From NCBI RefSeq assembly GCF_012927325.1, contig NZ_JABBGI010000007.1, positions 124,001-188,000 of the forward strand: a stretch of 64,000 nt of DNA. Reading direction: 5' to 3'. This document shows, piece by piece, positions 36,243 to 45,817 of the stretch. How positions within the stretch are numbered: the first letter of the stretch is position 1; each line of letters starts with the position of its first letter. This stretch comes from Chryseobacterium antibioticum. GTDB lineage: Bacteria > Bacteroidota > Bacteroidia > Flavobacteriales > Weeksellaceae. The translations under genes and the position numbers were made by a program. The notes under the pieces were generated by a model, which saw only the letters and a list, made by a program, of their open reading frames with translations, searched no databases and was not told where the DNA came from.

Positions 36243-37154
36243 ATGAAAACCACTTACATTCAATTATCCCTGTCAGCAGTTCTTTTATTAGGAATCTATT
36301 CATGTAAAAAAGGAGAAGTGGCCTCAACTGATCTCGAAGCCTATGCTAATACAGACTCTGCAACGGCCAGTGTTTCAGACAGTGTTTCTTCTGTAGCAAC
36401 AATGAAAGTAAAGGACAAACAGTTCATTAAAACAGCTGATGTCAATATGGAGGTCAAGGACGTCTATGAAGCAACGGTTTCTATTGAAAAAACAGTTCAG
36501 GATCTGGGAGGCTTTGTCACCCACAGCAATCTTCAGAGCAATGTAATTTCAGAGGACACTTACAATACTTCCACCGATGATGCCATGCTGATCAAAAAAT
36601 ACCAGACGGAAAATACCATGCAGGTGCGTGTTCAGACAGAAAAACTGGGTGAGCTTCTTGTGCTCATCAATGATAAAAAACTTTTCCTGAATTCCAGAAC
36701 GATCAATGCTGAAGATGTAACATCAAACATCAAATACGCGGAAATAGAGCGTAAAAGAGTTAAAAAGACAGGCGAAAACATCCATCAGCTGAAAGCCAAT
36801 AAAGACAAAGTAGAACTTGACAATGATAATATGGCGGAAGGAAATCTGCAGCAGCTCGCCAGCATGGACACTACAGACAGCATCAAATACAGCACGATAG
36901 ATATTTATATTAAAGAACCTAAACTTCGCATCGCTGAAATAGCCGTTACCAATACCCGTAACATTGATAATAAATATAAATTCAATTTTATATATGATGC
37001 TAAAAATGCCTTTGTAGAAGGGTTTTATCTTATCCAAAAAATTGCCGTAGGACTTATCACGGTATGGCCTTTATTATTAATCTTAGCTGTAGTCGTATAC
37101 TTTTTAAGAAAAAGAAAGCTGACAAAACCGCAAACTACAAAAATTTCAGAATAA
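36243..37154 (+). CDS. DUF4349-family membrane lipoprotein
   Basis: A 303-residue protein with a lipoprotein signal (LLLGIYSC, Cys about residue 21), the DUF4349 core (KFIKTADVNMEVKDVYEATV type region starting near residue 60; KTVQDLGGFVTHSNLQS), and a C-terminal transmembrane helix (about 270-290) followed by a basic tail. The function of this family is not established. It ends before a probable terminator at 37204. Confidence 0.85.
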   Translation: MKTTYIQLSLSAVLLLGIYSCKKGEVASTDLEAYANTDSATASVSDSVSSVATMKVKDKQFIKTADVNMEVKDVYEATVSIEKTVQDLGGFVTHSNLQSNVISEDTYNTSTDDAMLIKKYQTENTMQVRVQTEKLGELLVLINDKKLFLNSRTINAEDVTSNIKYAEIERKRVKKTGENIHQLKANKDKVELDNDNMAEGNLQQLASMDTTDSIKYSTIDIYIKEPKLRIAEIAVTNTRNIDNKYKFNFIYDAKNAFVEGFYLIQKIAVGLITVWPLLLILAVVVYFLRKRKLTKPQTTKISE

Positions 37155-37203
37155 CAAAAAGCAATCCTAACCCATTGGTTATCATCATAATTTTAGATTT
37201 TTC

Positions 37204-37229
37204 AAGCCTTCTTTTCAGGAGGTTTTTTT
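37204..37229 (+). terminator. Terminator of the DUF4349 gene
   Basis: CCTTC and GGAGG pair (one G-U) around a TTTTCA loop, followed by TTTTTTT. Confidence 0.55.
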
Positions 37230-37312
37230 ATTTTTTTCAAAAAAAACTGTAACGATTATTATGCTGCCCTTACCTACTGTTTAAAAGAGTAAATAATCAA
37301 AAACTTAATCAT

Positions 37313-38182
37313 ATGAAAAATTTAATACAACTTGGGTTCGCAGCATTATTATCGGCAACCTTTATGACGGCAAAAGCTCAGAGCAAGGACACAGAAAACA
37401 GTACACTTTGGGAGATTTCCGGAAATGGACTTACACAATCCTCTTATATTGCAGGAACCTGCCATATCATGTGCGGTCAGGATTTTGAGATTAAACCGAA
37501 AGTATTGAAAGCTCTTGAAAAATCTGATCATTTTGTCATGGAGATCAATTATACGGATCCGGCTGAAATGGCGGCTATGCAGAAAATGTATCAGACGGAT
37601 AAAAAACTATCCGATCAGCTTACTCCTGAAGAAGCTAAGGAACTGGATAAAGTCCTTGCTGACTACGGAACAGATTTAAAGAAGATGGACAATTCAAGCT
37701 CACAGGCACTGTATGCGCTGATTTCAATGAAAGCCTTACCATGCCCACAGACTGAAATAAAATTATATGAAATAGAGCTTCTTCAAAATGCTCTTAAAAA
37801 TAAAAAGAAAGTCTTCGGGCTTGAAAAAGTAGAGGATCAGATGACCTCCATTAATAAAGCTTATGATCTGAAAGCAGTCATTCAACAGTTAAAAATGGGA
37901 AAAGAATATGAAATCCTTCTTAACAAAATGGTCACTGCCTTTAAAAAAGAAGACGTACAGTCCGTTTATTCACTCTTTAAAAATGATAAAATAATGACTG
38001 CTGACCAGGAAAAAGCCATGCTTACAGATAGAAATAAAAACTGGGTAGAAAAAATGCCGGAAATGATGAAAAAAGAAAGTGCTTTCTTTGCCGTTGGAGG
38101 CGCTCATCTTATGGGTGAAAACGGAGTGATTCGTCTTTTAAGATCGAAAGGATACACCATAAAACCCGTATCAAGTCTTTAA
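37313..38182 (+). CDS. TraB/GumN-family protein
   Basis: A 289-residue secreted protein with a signal peptide (cleavage probably after AKAQS, about residue 23) and the TraB/GumN fold: LWEISGNGLTQSSYIAGTCHIM at the start of the domain and FAVGGAHLMGENGVIRLLRSKG at the end, where the conserved GxxH is proposed to form part of a metal-dependent active site. It starts the unit containing the sigma factor and its membrane partner. Confidence 0.88.
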   Translation: MKNLIQLGFAALLSATFMTAKAQSKDTENSTLWEISGNGLTQSSYIAGTCHIMCGQDFEIKPKVLKALEKSDHFVMEINYTDPAEMAAMQKMYQTDKKLSDQLTPEEAKELDKVLADYGTDLKKMDNSSSQALYALISMKALPCPQTEIKLYEIELLQNALKNKKKVFGLEKVEDQMTSINKAYDLKAVIQQLKMGKEYEILLNKMVTAFKKEDVQSVYSLFKNDKIMTADQEKAMLTDRNKNWVEKMPEMMKKESAFFAVGGAHLMGENGVIRLLRSKGYTIKPVSSL

Positions 38183-38196
38183 TGTATAATCAAACC

Positions 38197-38211
38197 ATGA
38201 AATCATCGTGA
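38197..38211 (+). other. Four-codon minicistron overlapping the sigma-factor start
   Basis: ATG AAA TCA TCG TGA; its stop overlaps the GTG start codon of the sigma gene (GTGA). A ribosome ending here could re-initiate at GTG, so expression of the sigma factor may be coupled to it. Confidence 0.35.
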
Positions 38212-38717
38212 GCAGTCAAACTGAAACCGCTTTTTTAAAGCTCGTCAACCAACACAAAGGCATTTTATATAAGGCCTCCCGCATCTATGCAGATTCTGTG
38301 GAAGACCGGGAAGACCTGCAGCAGGAAATTCTTATTCAGCTGTGGAAATCTTACCAGAACTTCAAGGGCAATAGTGAATTTTCAACGTGGATGTACCGTG
38401 TGGCCATCAATACCGCTATTACTTATTTAAAAAAAGAAAAACAGCGCACAAGTAATCAAACCGATGTACCCCATCATTTTGAAGTGCAAAATGAAGACTA
38501 CAATCCTGCAAAGGACAAACAGCTGGAAGTTTTTTACAGTACGGTCCAGGAGCTTAAGGCCCTTGAAAAAGCCATTATCTTTTATTTCATGGAAGGAATG
38601 TCCCACAAAGAGATTGGGGAAAACCTGGGGCTGAGCGAAGTCAATGCCCGTGTAAAACTAAATAGAACCAAAGAAAAAATACAGCAAATCATAAAAAAAT
38701 CAGGCTATGAATTTTGA
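38208..38717 (+). CDS. ECF-type RNA polymerase sigma factor
   Basis: A 169-residue sigma-70 family factor with region 2 (YADSVEDREDLQQEILIQLWKSYQNF, about residues 25-52; WMYRVAINTAITYLKK) and region 4 (ALEKAIIFYFMEGMSHKEIGENLGLSEVNARVKLNRTKEKI, about 118-160). The start is GTG at 38208. It overlaps the next gene by 11 bases, which probably encodes its membrane-bound partner or anti-sigma factor. Confidence 0.9.
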   Translation: MSSQTETAFLKLVNQHKGILYKASRIYADSVEDREDLQQEILIQLWKSYQNFKGNSEFSTWMYRVAINTAITYLKKEKQRTSNQTDVPHHFEVQNEDYNPAKDKQLEVFYSTVQELKALEKAIIFYFMEGMSHKEIGENLGLSEVNARVKLNRTKEKIQQIIKKSGYEF

Positions 38718-39315
38718 TCAATTAAAAGAACAGTGGAATAACGAAGACGGTAGCAGCATCCATATTCCCAACACCATAGAACAGTTAAAGAAAAGCAAAC
38801 ATCCCATTGAAAAGATCCAGAAAAGCATGAAAGCAGAATTTCCTATGCAGGTCATTGCCATCATTCTTATTGCCTTCTTTCCACAGCAATTGGATTTTCC
38901 GCCCTCTCAGTACATCATTTATTATACATCCTACGCCATGCTTGTCGTCATATCTTCCTATTATTTTTTCGGATTCTATAAATTTTATAAGCAAACCGAG
39001 CTGTATAGCGGAAATACCAAAAACAGCCTCTGGAAAATATACCATGAATTGAAACTGAACATGGAACGCTATCAGTCATTCGGATTCCTGCTGCTTCCCC
39101 ACTTTATGATCGCATTAGGACTGGAATTCTATAATATATTCGAGAAAAAGGGCAAGTCTCTAGGAAGTTTTGCTGATTCTTATCAACAAGCTTTGATTAT
39201 GGTTGTTCTCATCGGAACCATAGCCATTGTAACCGGCATTGTTTTATGGACCAAATACATCTATGGAAGAAACGCCAAGCGTCTTGAAAATATTCTGAAC
39301 GAAATGGAGGAATAA
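38707..39315 (+). CDS. Membrane protein, putative sigma partner
   Basis: A 202-residue protein with a soluble N-terminus (MNFDQLKEQWNNED) and about four transmembrane helices (around 47-65, 72-95, 125-142, 162-182). No known anti-sigma domain is recognised; the role is inferred from the 11-base overlap with the sigma gene. It ends at a strong terminator. Confidence 0.75.
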   Translation: MNFDQLKEQWNNEDGSSIHIPNTIEQLKKSKHPIEKIQKSMKAEFPMQVIAIILIAFFPQQLDFPPSQYIIYYTSYAMLVVISSYYFFGFYKFYKQTELYSGNTKNSLWKIYHELKLNMERYQSFGFLLLPHFMIALGLEFYNIFEKKGKSLGSFADSYQQALIMVVLIGTIAIVTGIVLWTKYIYGRNAKRLENILNEMEE

Positions 39316-39349
39316 TTTTCTTATCCATCTTTCACAAACAATAACGATG

Positions 39350-39380
39350 AACCTCAGACTTGATCTGAGGTTTGTTTTTT
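39350..39380 (+). terminator. Terminator of the sigma-factor operon
   Basis: AACCTCAGA (39350-39358) and TCTGAGGTT (39364-39372) form a perfect 9-bp stem with a 5-base loop, followed by TGTTTTTT. A second partial copy of the right arm (ATCTGAGGTTTTATTTTT) lies about 35 bases downstream. Confidence 0.85.
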
Positions 39381-39431
39381 AAAAAATTGTTATTTATCAT
39401 GCTCAAATTTATCTGAGGTTTTATTTTTCCT

Positions 39432-39439
39432 TAAATTTG
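39432..39439 (+). promoter_or_regulatory. -7 box of pgi
   Basis: TAAATTTG is a perfect TAnnTTTG box about 79 bases before the pgi ATG. The upstream element is weak (only a TG about 16 bases away). Confidence 0.5.
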
Positions 39440-39517
39440 CACATCAGAAATAAAATGATATGGATTTTAAACATCTGATCCAACCTTTCATTTCTGAATC
39501 TATATAATTCCTAAAAT

Positions 39518-41158
39518 ATGCTATCAAAAATAAATCCTATACAAACCACCAGCTGGAAAGCTCTTGACGAACATTTTGCAGGTAACGACTTTGACTTAAG
39601 AAGTCTTTTCCAGTACAATCCTGAGCGTTTCAAGGAATTTTCTTTGCAGAAAGATAATTTTCTTTTTGATTATTCTAAAAACCTGATCGACACAAGAACC
39701 AGGGAGCTTTTGCTGCAATTAGCAGAAGAATGTCAGCTGAAAGATGCTATTTCCAAAATGTTTTCCGGAGACAAGATCAATGAAACAGAAGGAAGAGCCG
39801 TATTGCATACCGCTTTAAGGGATTTTTCAGATAAAGAGATCATCGTAGACGGAGAAAATATCAAACCCCAGATCAGAAGAGTTCTTGACCATATGAAAGC
39901 TTTCTCCGAAAAAATTATTTCAGGGGAACACAAAGGCTTCAGTGGAAAAGAAATTACTGATATCGTGAATATCGGAATCGGAGGTTCAGATCTTGGCCCT
40001 GTGATGGTTTGTTCTGCTTTAAAACATTTTAAAACAAGATTAAACGTTCATTTCGTTTCCAACGTTGATGGCAATCATATTGCAGAAACCGTTAAAAAAC
40101 TGAATCCTGAGACCACATTGTTCATTATCGCTTCCAAGACTTTTACGACTCAGGAAACGATGACCAATGCCAACTCGGCGAAAGATTGGTTCCTGAAAGC
40201 CGGAAAAGAAGAAGATGTGGCCAAGCATTTCGTAGCTTTATCTACTAACGTTGAGGCAGTTAAAAACTTCGGCATTGCAGAAGAAAATATTTTTGAGTTC
40301 TGGGATTGGGTAGGTGGAAGATATTCTCTTTGGAGTGCTATCGGTCTAAGCATCGTTCTGGCAGTAGGATATGACAATTTTGAACAGCTTCTGAAAGGAG
40401 CGTCCGATACTGACCAACATTTCCAGACGGCTGATTTCTCAGAAAACGTTCCGGTATTGATGGGGCTTTTAGGGATCTGGTACCGTAATTTCTATGCTGC
40501 AACAACCTATGCAATTCTTCCTTATTCTCAATATCTGGACAGGTTTGCCGCTTATCTTCAGCAGGGAGATATGGAAAGTAATGGAAAATGCGTTGACAGA
40601 AATGGAGAATTTGTAGAATATGAAACGGGACCAATTATTTGGGGCGAACCGGGAACCAACGGGCAGCATGCTTTCTACCAGCTTATCCATCAGGGAACTG
40701 AACTTATTCCTGCAGATTTTATTGCTTATGTAAAAAGCAGCAACGCGGTTTCTGATCACCAGCCGAAACTTTTAGCTAACTTTTTTGCTCAAACTGAAGC
40801 ACTTGCCTTTGGAAAATCGGAAGAGGAAGTAGAACAGGAATTAAGAAACGAAGGAAAATCTGATGAGGAGATCGACAAACTGCTGAACTACAAAGTCTTC
40901 CACGGAAACACACCTACCAACTCTATATTATTCAATGAATTAACTCCTTTTTCATTAGGACAGTTAATTGCGATGTATGAACATAAAATCTTTGTTCAGG
41001 GTGTTATCTGGAATATTTTCAGCTTCGACCAGTTCGGTGTAGAATTAGGAAAAGTTTTAGCCAATAAGATCCTTCCCGAGCTTGAAAACAATGAAGCAGT
41101 AAGTTCTCATGACAGCTCTACCAATGGATTGATCAATTATTATAAAGGAAATAAATAG
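39518..41158 (+). CDS. pgi: Glucose-6-phosphate isomerase
   Basis: Interconverts glucose 6-phosphate and fructose 6-phosphate. The 546-residue protein has the family motifs [11 protein letters not shown] (about residue 150), [13 protein letters not shown] (about 267), the catalytic Glu in [34 protein letters not shown] regions, and [19 protein letters not shown] near the C-terminus. Complete. It begins a run of five closely spaced plus-strand genes. Confidence 0.97.
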   Translation: MLSKINPIQTTSWKALDEHFAGNDFDLRSLFQYNPERFKEFSLQKDNFLFDYSKNLIDTRTRELLLQLAEECQLKDAISKMFSGDKINETEGRAVLHTALRDFSDKEIIVDGENIKPQIRRVLDHMKAFSEKIISGEHKGFSGKEITDIVNIGIGGSDLGPVMVCSALKHFKTRLNVHFVSNVDGNHIAETVKKLNPETTLFIIASKTFTTQETMTNANSAKDWFLKAGKEEDVAKHFVALSTNVEAVKNFGIAEENIFEFWDWVGGRYSLWSAIGLSIVLAVGYDNFEQLLKGASDTDQHFQTADFSENVPVLMGLLGIWYRNFYAATTYAILPYSQYLDRFAAYLQQGDMESNGKCVDRNGEFVEYETGPIIWGEPGTNGQHAFYQLIHQGTELIPADFIAYVKSSNAVSDHQPKLLANFFAQTEALAFGKSEEEVEQELRNEGKSDEEIDKLLNYKVFHGNTPTNSILFNELTPFSLGQLIAMYEHKIFVQGVIWNIFSFDQFGVELGKVLANKILPELENNEAVSSHDSSTNGLINYYKGNK

Positions 41159-41161
41159 CAG

Positions 41162-41986
41162 ATGTCTGCATTACGATCATATTATTATAAACTTCCTCCC
41201 AGCCTTAGGCTCTTAGGAAGAAAGATCTATTATTTCCCAATAGACCTCTATGATGGCCTTACCGGAAAAAGATCCAAGAATGAACCTAAGAAAGGTGATA
41301 TTTATGTGGGGGGCAGCGACTTTATTCCTCACGGGATACGTCAGGTAAATGCCCTTAAAAAATATATCGGCTTACAAAATACAGATCACGTCCTGGATGT
41401 GGGATGCGGAATCGGAAGAACTGCCGTAGCACTTACAGGAATTATCGATAAAGGAACTTATGACGGCTTTGATGCTGTAGAAAAAGGAATCAACTGGTGT
41501 CATAAGAATATTGGTAAAAAACATCCTAATTTTAAATTCAAGTTTACCCCGATTTACAATGACCTGTACAATACTTTCAGCCAAAAAGCAGAGAGTTTTA
41601 CATTCCCTTATCATGATGCAGAGTTTGACAAAGTATTCCTATTCTCGGTTTTCACCCATATGCAGATTCCCGAGATCAAAAGATATCTGAATGAGATCAG
41701 TCGGGTTTTGAACAGCGGTGGACAGTGTTTAGCCACTTTCTTTCTGTATGATGATTCTAAAACTGAATTTGGCATCATGCCATTTCCCCATCAATATGAA
41801 GGCTACAGACTGATGGATGATAAAGTGACCGCAGCTAATATTGCGGTAAGTATCCCTTTACTGAACCAAATGGCTGCAGAAGCCGGTTTAAAAGTAACCA
41901 CAGTAAAAGAAGGGTTCTGGAGAACCAATGTAGAAAAGGAAAGTGCGGATGAATTTCAGGATATTGTTGTATTCAATAAAATCTAA
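41162..41986 (+). CDS. Class I SAM-dependent methyltransferase
   Basis: A 274-residue methyltransferase with motif I DVGCGIGRTAVAL (about residue 80), the acidic loop DGFDAVEKG, and FDKVFLFSVFTHM...YLNEISRVLNSGG as post-motifs. The N-terminal 60 residues are basic and may bind membrane or polysaccharide. The substrate is unknown. It starts 3 bases after pgi. Confidence 0.88.
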   Translation: MSALRSYYYKLPPSLRLLGRKIYYFPIDLYDGLTGKRSKNEPKKGDIYVGGSDFIPHGIRQVNALKKYIGLQNTDHVLDVGCGIGRTAVALTGIIDKGTYDGFDAVEKGINWCHKNIGKKHPNFKFKFTPIYNDLYNTFSQKAESFTFPYHDAEFDKVFLFSVFTHMQIPEIKRYLNEISRVLNSGGQCLATFFLYDDSKTEFGIMPFPHQYEGYRLMDDKVTAANIAVSIPLLNQMAAEAGLKVTTVKEGFWRTNVEKESADEFQDIVVFNKI

Positions 41987-42007
41987 ATAAAAGTAAAAAA
42001 AGTAAAA

Positions 42008-42892
42008 ATGGCAGAAATTCTTGACGGACTGAAAGTATCCAAAGAAATAAAAGCGGAGATCAAGGTTGAAGTGGAAAAGATCCTTGAAAGCAAGAAAAGA
42101 GCACCACATCTGGTAGCCATTCTTGTAGGAAACAACGGAGCGAGCAAGGCGTATGTAAACAGTAAGGTAAAAGACTGTGAGGAAGTAGGATTCCGCTCTA
42201 CGCTTGTCAAATTCCCAAGTACAGTTTCTGAGTCTGAACTATTGGAAAAGATCGACGAGCTGAATAAATCTAAGGCGGTTGACGGTTTTATCGTACAGCT
42301 TCCTTTACCGGATCAGATCGATCAGGAAAAGATCATTCTGGCTATTGATCCAAGAAAAGATGTAGATGGTTTCCATCCTGAAAATTTTGGAAAAATGGCT
42401 TTGGAAATGGACACTTTCCTTCCTGCAACTCCTTTCGGGATCCTGACCTTATTGGAAAGATATAATATTGAAACTAAAGGAAAAGACTGTGTCATTATCG
42501 GAAGAAGTAAGATCGTAGGAAGACCTATGAGCATCCTGATGGGAAGAAAAGATTTCCCGGGGAATTCTACGGTGACTTTAACACACTCTTACACGAAAGA
42601 CATCGAAGAATATACAAGAAAAGCAGACATCGTTATTACCGCTTTGGGCGATCCTCATTTCTTAAAAGGAGATATGATCAAAGATGGCGCAGTAATCGTA
42701 GATGTAGGTATCACAAGAGTAGATGATGACTCTCCAAAAGGATACTACCTTGCAGGTGATGTAGATTTTGACAGCTGTGCAGCCAAAGCAAGCTGGATCA
42801 CACCGGTACCTGGAGGAGTAGGCCCAATGACAAGAGCCATGCTGATGAAGAACACCATCATCGCATACAAAACTTCGGTCTATAACGACTAA
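42008..42892 (+). CDS. folD: Bifunctional methylene-THF dehydrogenase/cyclohydrolase FolD
   Basis: Interconverts 5,10-methylene-, methenyl- and 10-formyl-tetrahydrofolate. The 294-residue protein has YVNSKVKDC with the catalytic Lys, the VQLPLP segment, GRSKIVGRPMSILMG for NADP binding, and PGGVGPMTRAMLM near the end. Standard length. Followed by queE after 7 bases. Confidence 0.97.
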   Translation: MAEILDGLKVSKEIKAEIKVEVEKILESKKRAPHLVAILVGNNGASKAYVNSKVKDCEEVGFRSTLVKFPSTVSESELLEKIDELNKSKAVDGFIVQLPLPDQIDQEKIILAIDPRKDVDGFHPENFGKMALEMDTFLPATPFGILTLLERYNIETKGKDCVIIGRSKIVGRPMSILMGRKDFPGNSTVTLTHSYTKDIEEYTRKADIVITALGDPHFLKGDMIKDGAVIVDVGITRVDDDSPKGYYLAGDVDFDSCAAKASWITPVPGGVGPMTRAMLMKNTIIAYKTSVYND

Positions 42893-42899
42893 TTTTAAA

Positions 42900-43529
42900 A
42901 TGAATAAAGAAGAAGATATTTTATTAAAAGAAGGTAAAATGCTCCCCGTAATGGAGCATTTTTACACTTTACAGGGAGAAGGAGCCCACACCGGAAAAGC
43001 ATCCTATTTTATAAGATTGGGAGGCTGCGACGTCGGGTGTCACTGGTGTGACGTAAAAGAAAGCTGGGATCCTAACCTCCATCCGCTGATGAATGCAGAA
43101 GAAATTGCCGAAACGGCAGCAAAACACTGTAAAACGATTGTCCTGACCGGTGGAGAACCGCTGATGTGGAATCTGGATATCCTGACCTCCAAATTAAAGG
43201 AACTGGGATGTACCATTCATATTGAAACATCAGGTGCCTATCCGCTAAGCGGGCAGATCGACTGGATCACTCTTTCTCCTAAGAAAACAGGACTTCCAAA
43301 AGAAGAGATATATGAGAAAGCAAGTGAACTTAAAGTGATCATATTCAATCAACACGACTTTACATTTGCACAGGAGCAGGCCGCAAAGGTTTCAGAAAAC
43401 TGTAAGCTGTATATGCAAAGCGAATGGAGCAAGCGTGATGAAATGTATCCAAAGATTACCGATTTTATTTTGGCCCACCCGGAATGGCAGGCTTCGGTTC
43501 AGACACATAAATACCTGAATATACCGTAA
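42900..43529 (+). CDS. queE: 7-carboxy-7-deazaguanine synthase QueE
   Basis: Radical-SAM enzyme of queuosine synthesis that contracts 6-carboxytetrahydropterin. The 209-residue protein carries the cluster motif C43-x3-C47-x2-C50 in GGCDVGCHWCD, GGEPLMW for SAM binding, and HIETSGAYP. No other queuosine genes are adjacent, which is normal for dispersed pathway genes. Confidence 0.94.
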   Translation: MNKEEDILLKEGKMLPVMEHFYTLQGEGAHTGKASYFIRLGGCDVGCHWCDVKESWDPNLHPLMNAEEIAETAAKHCKTIVLTGGEPLMWNLDILTSKLKELGCTIHIETSGAYPLSGQIDWITLSPKKTGLPKEEIYEKASELKVIIFNQHDFTFAQEQAAKVSENCKLYMQSEWSKRDEMYPKITDFILAHPEWQASVQTHKYLNIP

Positions 43530-43574
43530 AAAATACGTACCTTAGCTCTTCGTATCCGTTATAAACACCGATAG

Positions 43575-44945
43575 ATGCAGAGAATTCGATACTCTAGATA
43601 CCTGAAATCGATCATTATTTTGCTTGACCTTATGGTTATTGCATTTATCTTCATTTTCTTTTTTGTAAGCAGAAACGAAAGCTTGCGGTATCACGAAGAA
43701 ACCTGGTATCAGAATATTTTTTCCCTGATATTACTCTTTTTGTTCTGGATGCTGCTTAGCGGCAGGACAAAAATTTATAATATCCAGAGAAATCTTACCT
43801 ATACATTGTTTTTGGAACGCCTTCTGATTCACTTCATATTTTTTATATTGGGAGTCATGCTTATTGGAAAGGTTAGTAAGAATGTATTTTTCAATTCGGA
43901 TATTTACTGGCTTTCATTTTATCTTTTTTTCTTTATTTTCCTGGCAAAATCAGTTATTTATTTTACCATAAAATACTTCCGGTCGCTGGGGATTAATTAT
44001 AGAAATGTCATGTTTCTGGGCGAGACCGGTTCTACTGAGATTTTAAAGAATATATTTAAAGACAGAAAAGATTACGGATATAAAATTTTTGATTACGAAA
44101 GCTCTGATATAAGTCCCAATGAGCTGGTTGCTTTTTGGAAAAAAAACGGAATTCACACCCTGTTTTTATCTACAGAAAATACATTCAGTGAAGGTATAGA
44201 AACAGAAATCTTCAAACTGGCGGAGGACAATAAGGTTCACGTCTCATTGATTCCCAGCATTACACAGAGTGATTTTTTCCTGTATGATCTTGGGTATATT
44301 CAGACACAGCCGATCCTAAGCCAGGCAAAATATCCTTTGGACTATTATTCCAATTTTCTGGTTAAAAGGATTTTTGACATCGCTTTTTCAGTTACGATTT
44401 TAGTTTTACTTTGCTCATGGCTCTTTCCGGTGATTGCGATTCTAATAAAAGCAACGTCCAAAGGCCCTGTTTTTTTTGTACAAAAGAGGTACGGCTTCCA
44501 TGAAGAAGTATTTTCCTGCTTAAAATTCAGAACCATGGTCGTCAATGATGAATCTGCTACAAAAACTACGGAAGAGAATGATTCAAGGATCACAAAAATC
44601 GGGAAATTCCTTAGAAAAACAAGTCTTGATGAACTTCCTCAGTTTATCAATGTCCTGAAAGGAGAAATGTCTATCGTAGGTCCACGCCCACATATGCTGT
44701 CTGTGGACAATTACTATAAACCAAAGATCGGAAGATATAGCTTAAGAAGTATGGTATCCCCGGGTATCACTGGCCTTGCTCAGGTAAGTGGATTGCGTGG
44801 AGATTACGGAGATGTGGAAGTAGAGATGAAAAAAAGGATCCTTGCAGACACGTTCTATGTAAGAAACTGGAGTTTTGTTCTGGATCTGGTCATTATTTTA
44901 AAGACGGTCTTATTGGTGATCGGTGGCGATAAAAACGCAAAATAA
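43575..44945 (+). CDS. Polyprenyl-phosphate sugar-1-phosphate transferase (WcaJ type)
   Basis: A 456-residue initiating glycosyltransferase that loads the first sugar phosphate onto undecaprenyl phosphate for exopolysaccharide or O-antigen. About four N-terminal helices (residues 8-120), a nucleotide-binding-like middle, a helix near 278-300, then the bacterial sugar transferase domain (ATSKGPVFFVQKRYG, FRTMVV, LRKTSLDELPQFINVLKGEMSIVGPRPH, PGITGLAQVSG). Partner glycan genes are elsewhere; the flippase at 21735 may be one. Confidence 0.92.
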   Translation: MQRIRYSRYLKSIIILLDLMVIAFIFIFFFVSRNESLRYHEETWYQNIFSLILLFLFWMLLSGRTKIYNIQRNLTYTLFLERLLIHFIFFILGVMLIGKVSKNVFFNSDIYWLSFYLFFFIFLAKSVIYFTIKYFRSLGINYRNVMFLGETGSTEILKNIFKDRKDYGYKIFDYESSDISPNELVAFWKKNGIHTLFLSTENTFSEGIETEIFKLAEDNKVHVSLIPSITQSDFFLYDLGYIQTQPILSQAKYPLDYYSNFLVKRIFDIAFSVTILVLLCSWLFPVIAILIKATSKGPVFFVQKRYGFHEEVFSCLKFRTMVVNDESATKTTEENDSRITKIGKFLRKTSLDELPQFINVLKGEMSIVGPRPHMLSVDNYYKPKIGRYSLRSMVSPGITGLAQVSGLRGDYGDVEVEMKKRILADTFYVRNWSFVLDLVIILKTVLLVIGGDKNAK

Positions 44946-45000
44946 ATCAAACAAAAGGTTAAGATTAAGATTGAGGAATCATATTTGCTTCACAGGTTAA

Positions 45001-45031
45001 ATAAACCTCAGGTATTGCCCTGAGCCTTAAC
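45001..45031. repeat. Hairpin between the sugar transferase and mlaE
   Basis: CTCAGG and CCTGAG pair around TATTGC, with GTTAA / TTAAC as outer arms further out. It may terminate the sugar transferase transcript but has no strong T-run. Confidence 0.4.
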
Positions 45032-45064
45032 TTTAATTAAATAAAAAAAGTCTAATTTAGCAGC

Positions 45065-45817
45065 ATGTTAAAAAAGTTTTTCACAGCAGTAGGAGAATAC
45101 ATTGTCCTTCTAGGTAAATCCTTGCAGAAACCCCAGAAAATGAGGGTTTTTTGGAAGCTGTTCATGAGAGAAATTAATGATCTCGGTGTCAATTCTTTTG
45201 GACTTGTGATCTTCACTTCTATATTTGTGGGAGCGGTAGTCGCTATCCAGATGTTCAACAACTTTGCTTCTTCCTCTTTCCCAATCCCGCCTTCATTCGT
45301 GGGATATGCTACAAAGGCAGTTTTGGTTCTGGAGTTTTCTCCCACCATCATCAGCCTTATTCTGGCGGGTAAAGTAGGATCATATATTGCATCAAGTATA
45401 GGAACCATGAGGGTTTCTGAACAGATCGACGCATTGGACATTATGGGGGTCAATTCTCCCAATTTCCTGATTCTGCCTAAAATTTGTGCCTGTGTTATTT
45501 TCAATCCTATCCTTATCGCCATCAGTATCGTATTTGGTATTGGCGGTGGACATCTGGCAGGTATGCTGACCGGAAACTGGACTGAAAACGACTACATTAC
45601 AGGTATTCAAATGTTTATGCCGAACTTATTCGTGTACTATGCATTTGTAAAAACTACTGTATTCGCTTTTATTATTGCCACAGTTCCTTCTTATTTCGGA
45701 TATAATGTAAAAGGAGGATCGCTGGAAGTAGGTAGAGCCAGTACGCAGGCAGTAGTATGGACAATGGTATTTATTATCATTTCTGAATTAATTTTAACCC
45801 AATTAATATTAAGCTAA
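45065..45817 (+). CDS. mlaE: MlaE-family phospholipid ABC transporter permease
   Basis: A 250-residue integral membrane protein of the MlaE/TrbE family: five to six helices, the EF segment with VLEFSPTIISLILAGKVGSYIAS and EQIDALDIMGVNSPNFLILPK, typical of permeases that move phospholipids between outer and inner membrane. Its TGA/TAA junction with mlaF overlaps by one base (TAATGA). A near -7 box TAATTTAG (45053-45060) ends only 4 bases before the ATG. Confidence 0.94.
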   Translation: MLKKFFTAVGEYIVLLGKSLQKPQKMRVFWKLFMREINDLGVNSFGLVIFTSIFVGAVVAIQMFNNFASSSFPIPPSFVGYATKAVLVLEFSPTIISLILAGKVGSYIASSIGTMRVSEQIDALDIMGVNSPNFLILPKICACVIFNPILIAISIVFGIGGGHLAGMLTGNWTENDYITGIQMFMPNLFVYYAFVKTTVFAFIIATVPSYFGYNVKGGSLEVGRASTQAVVWTMVFIIISELILTQLILS

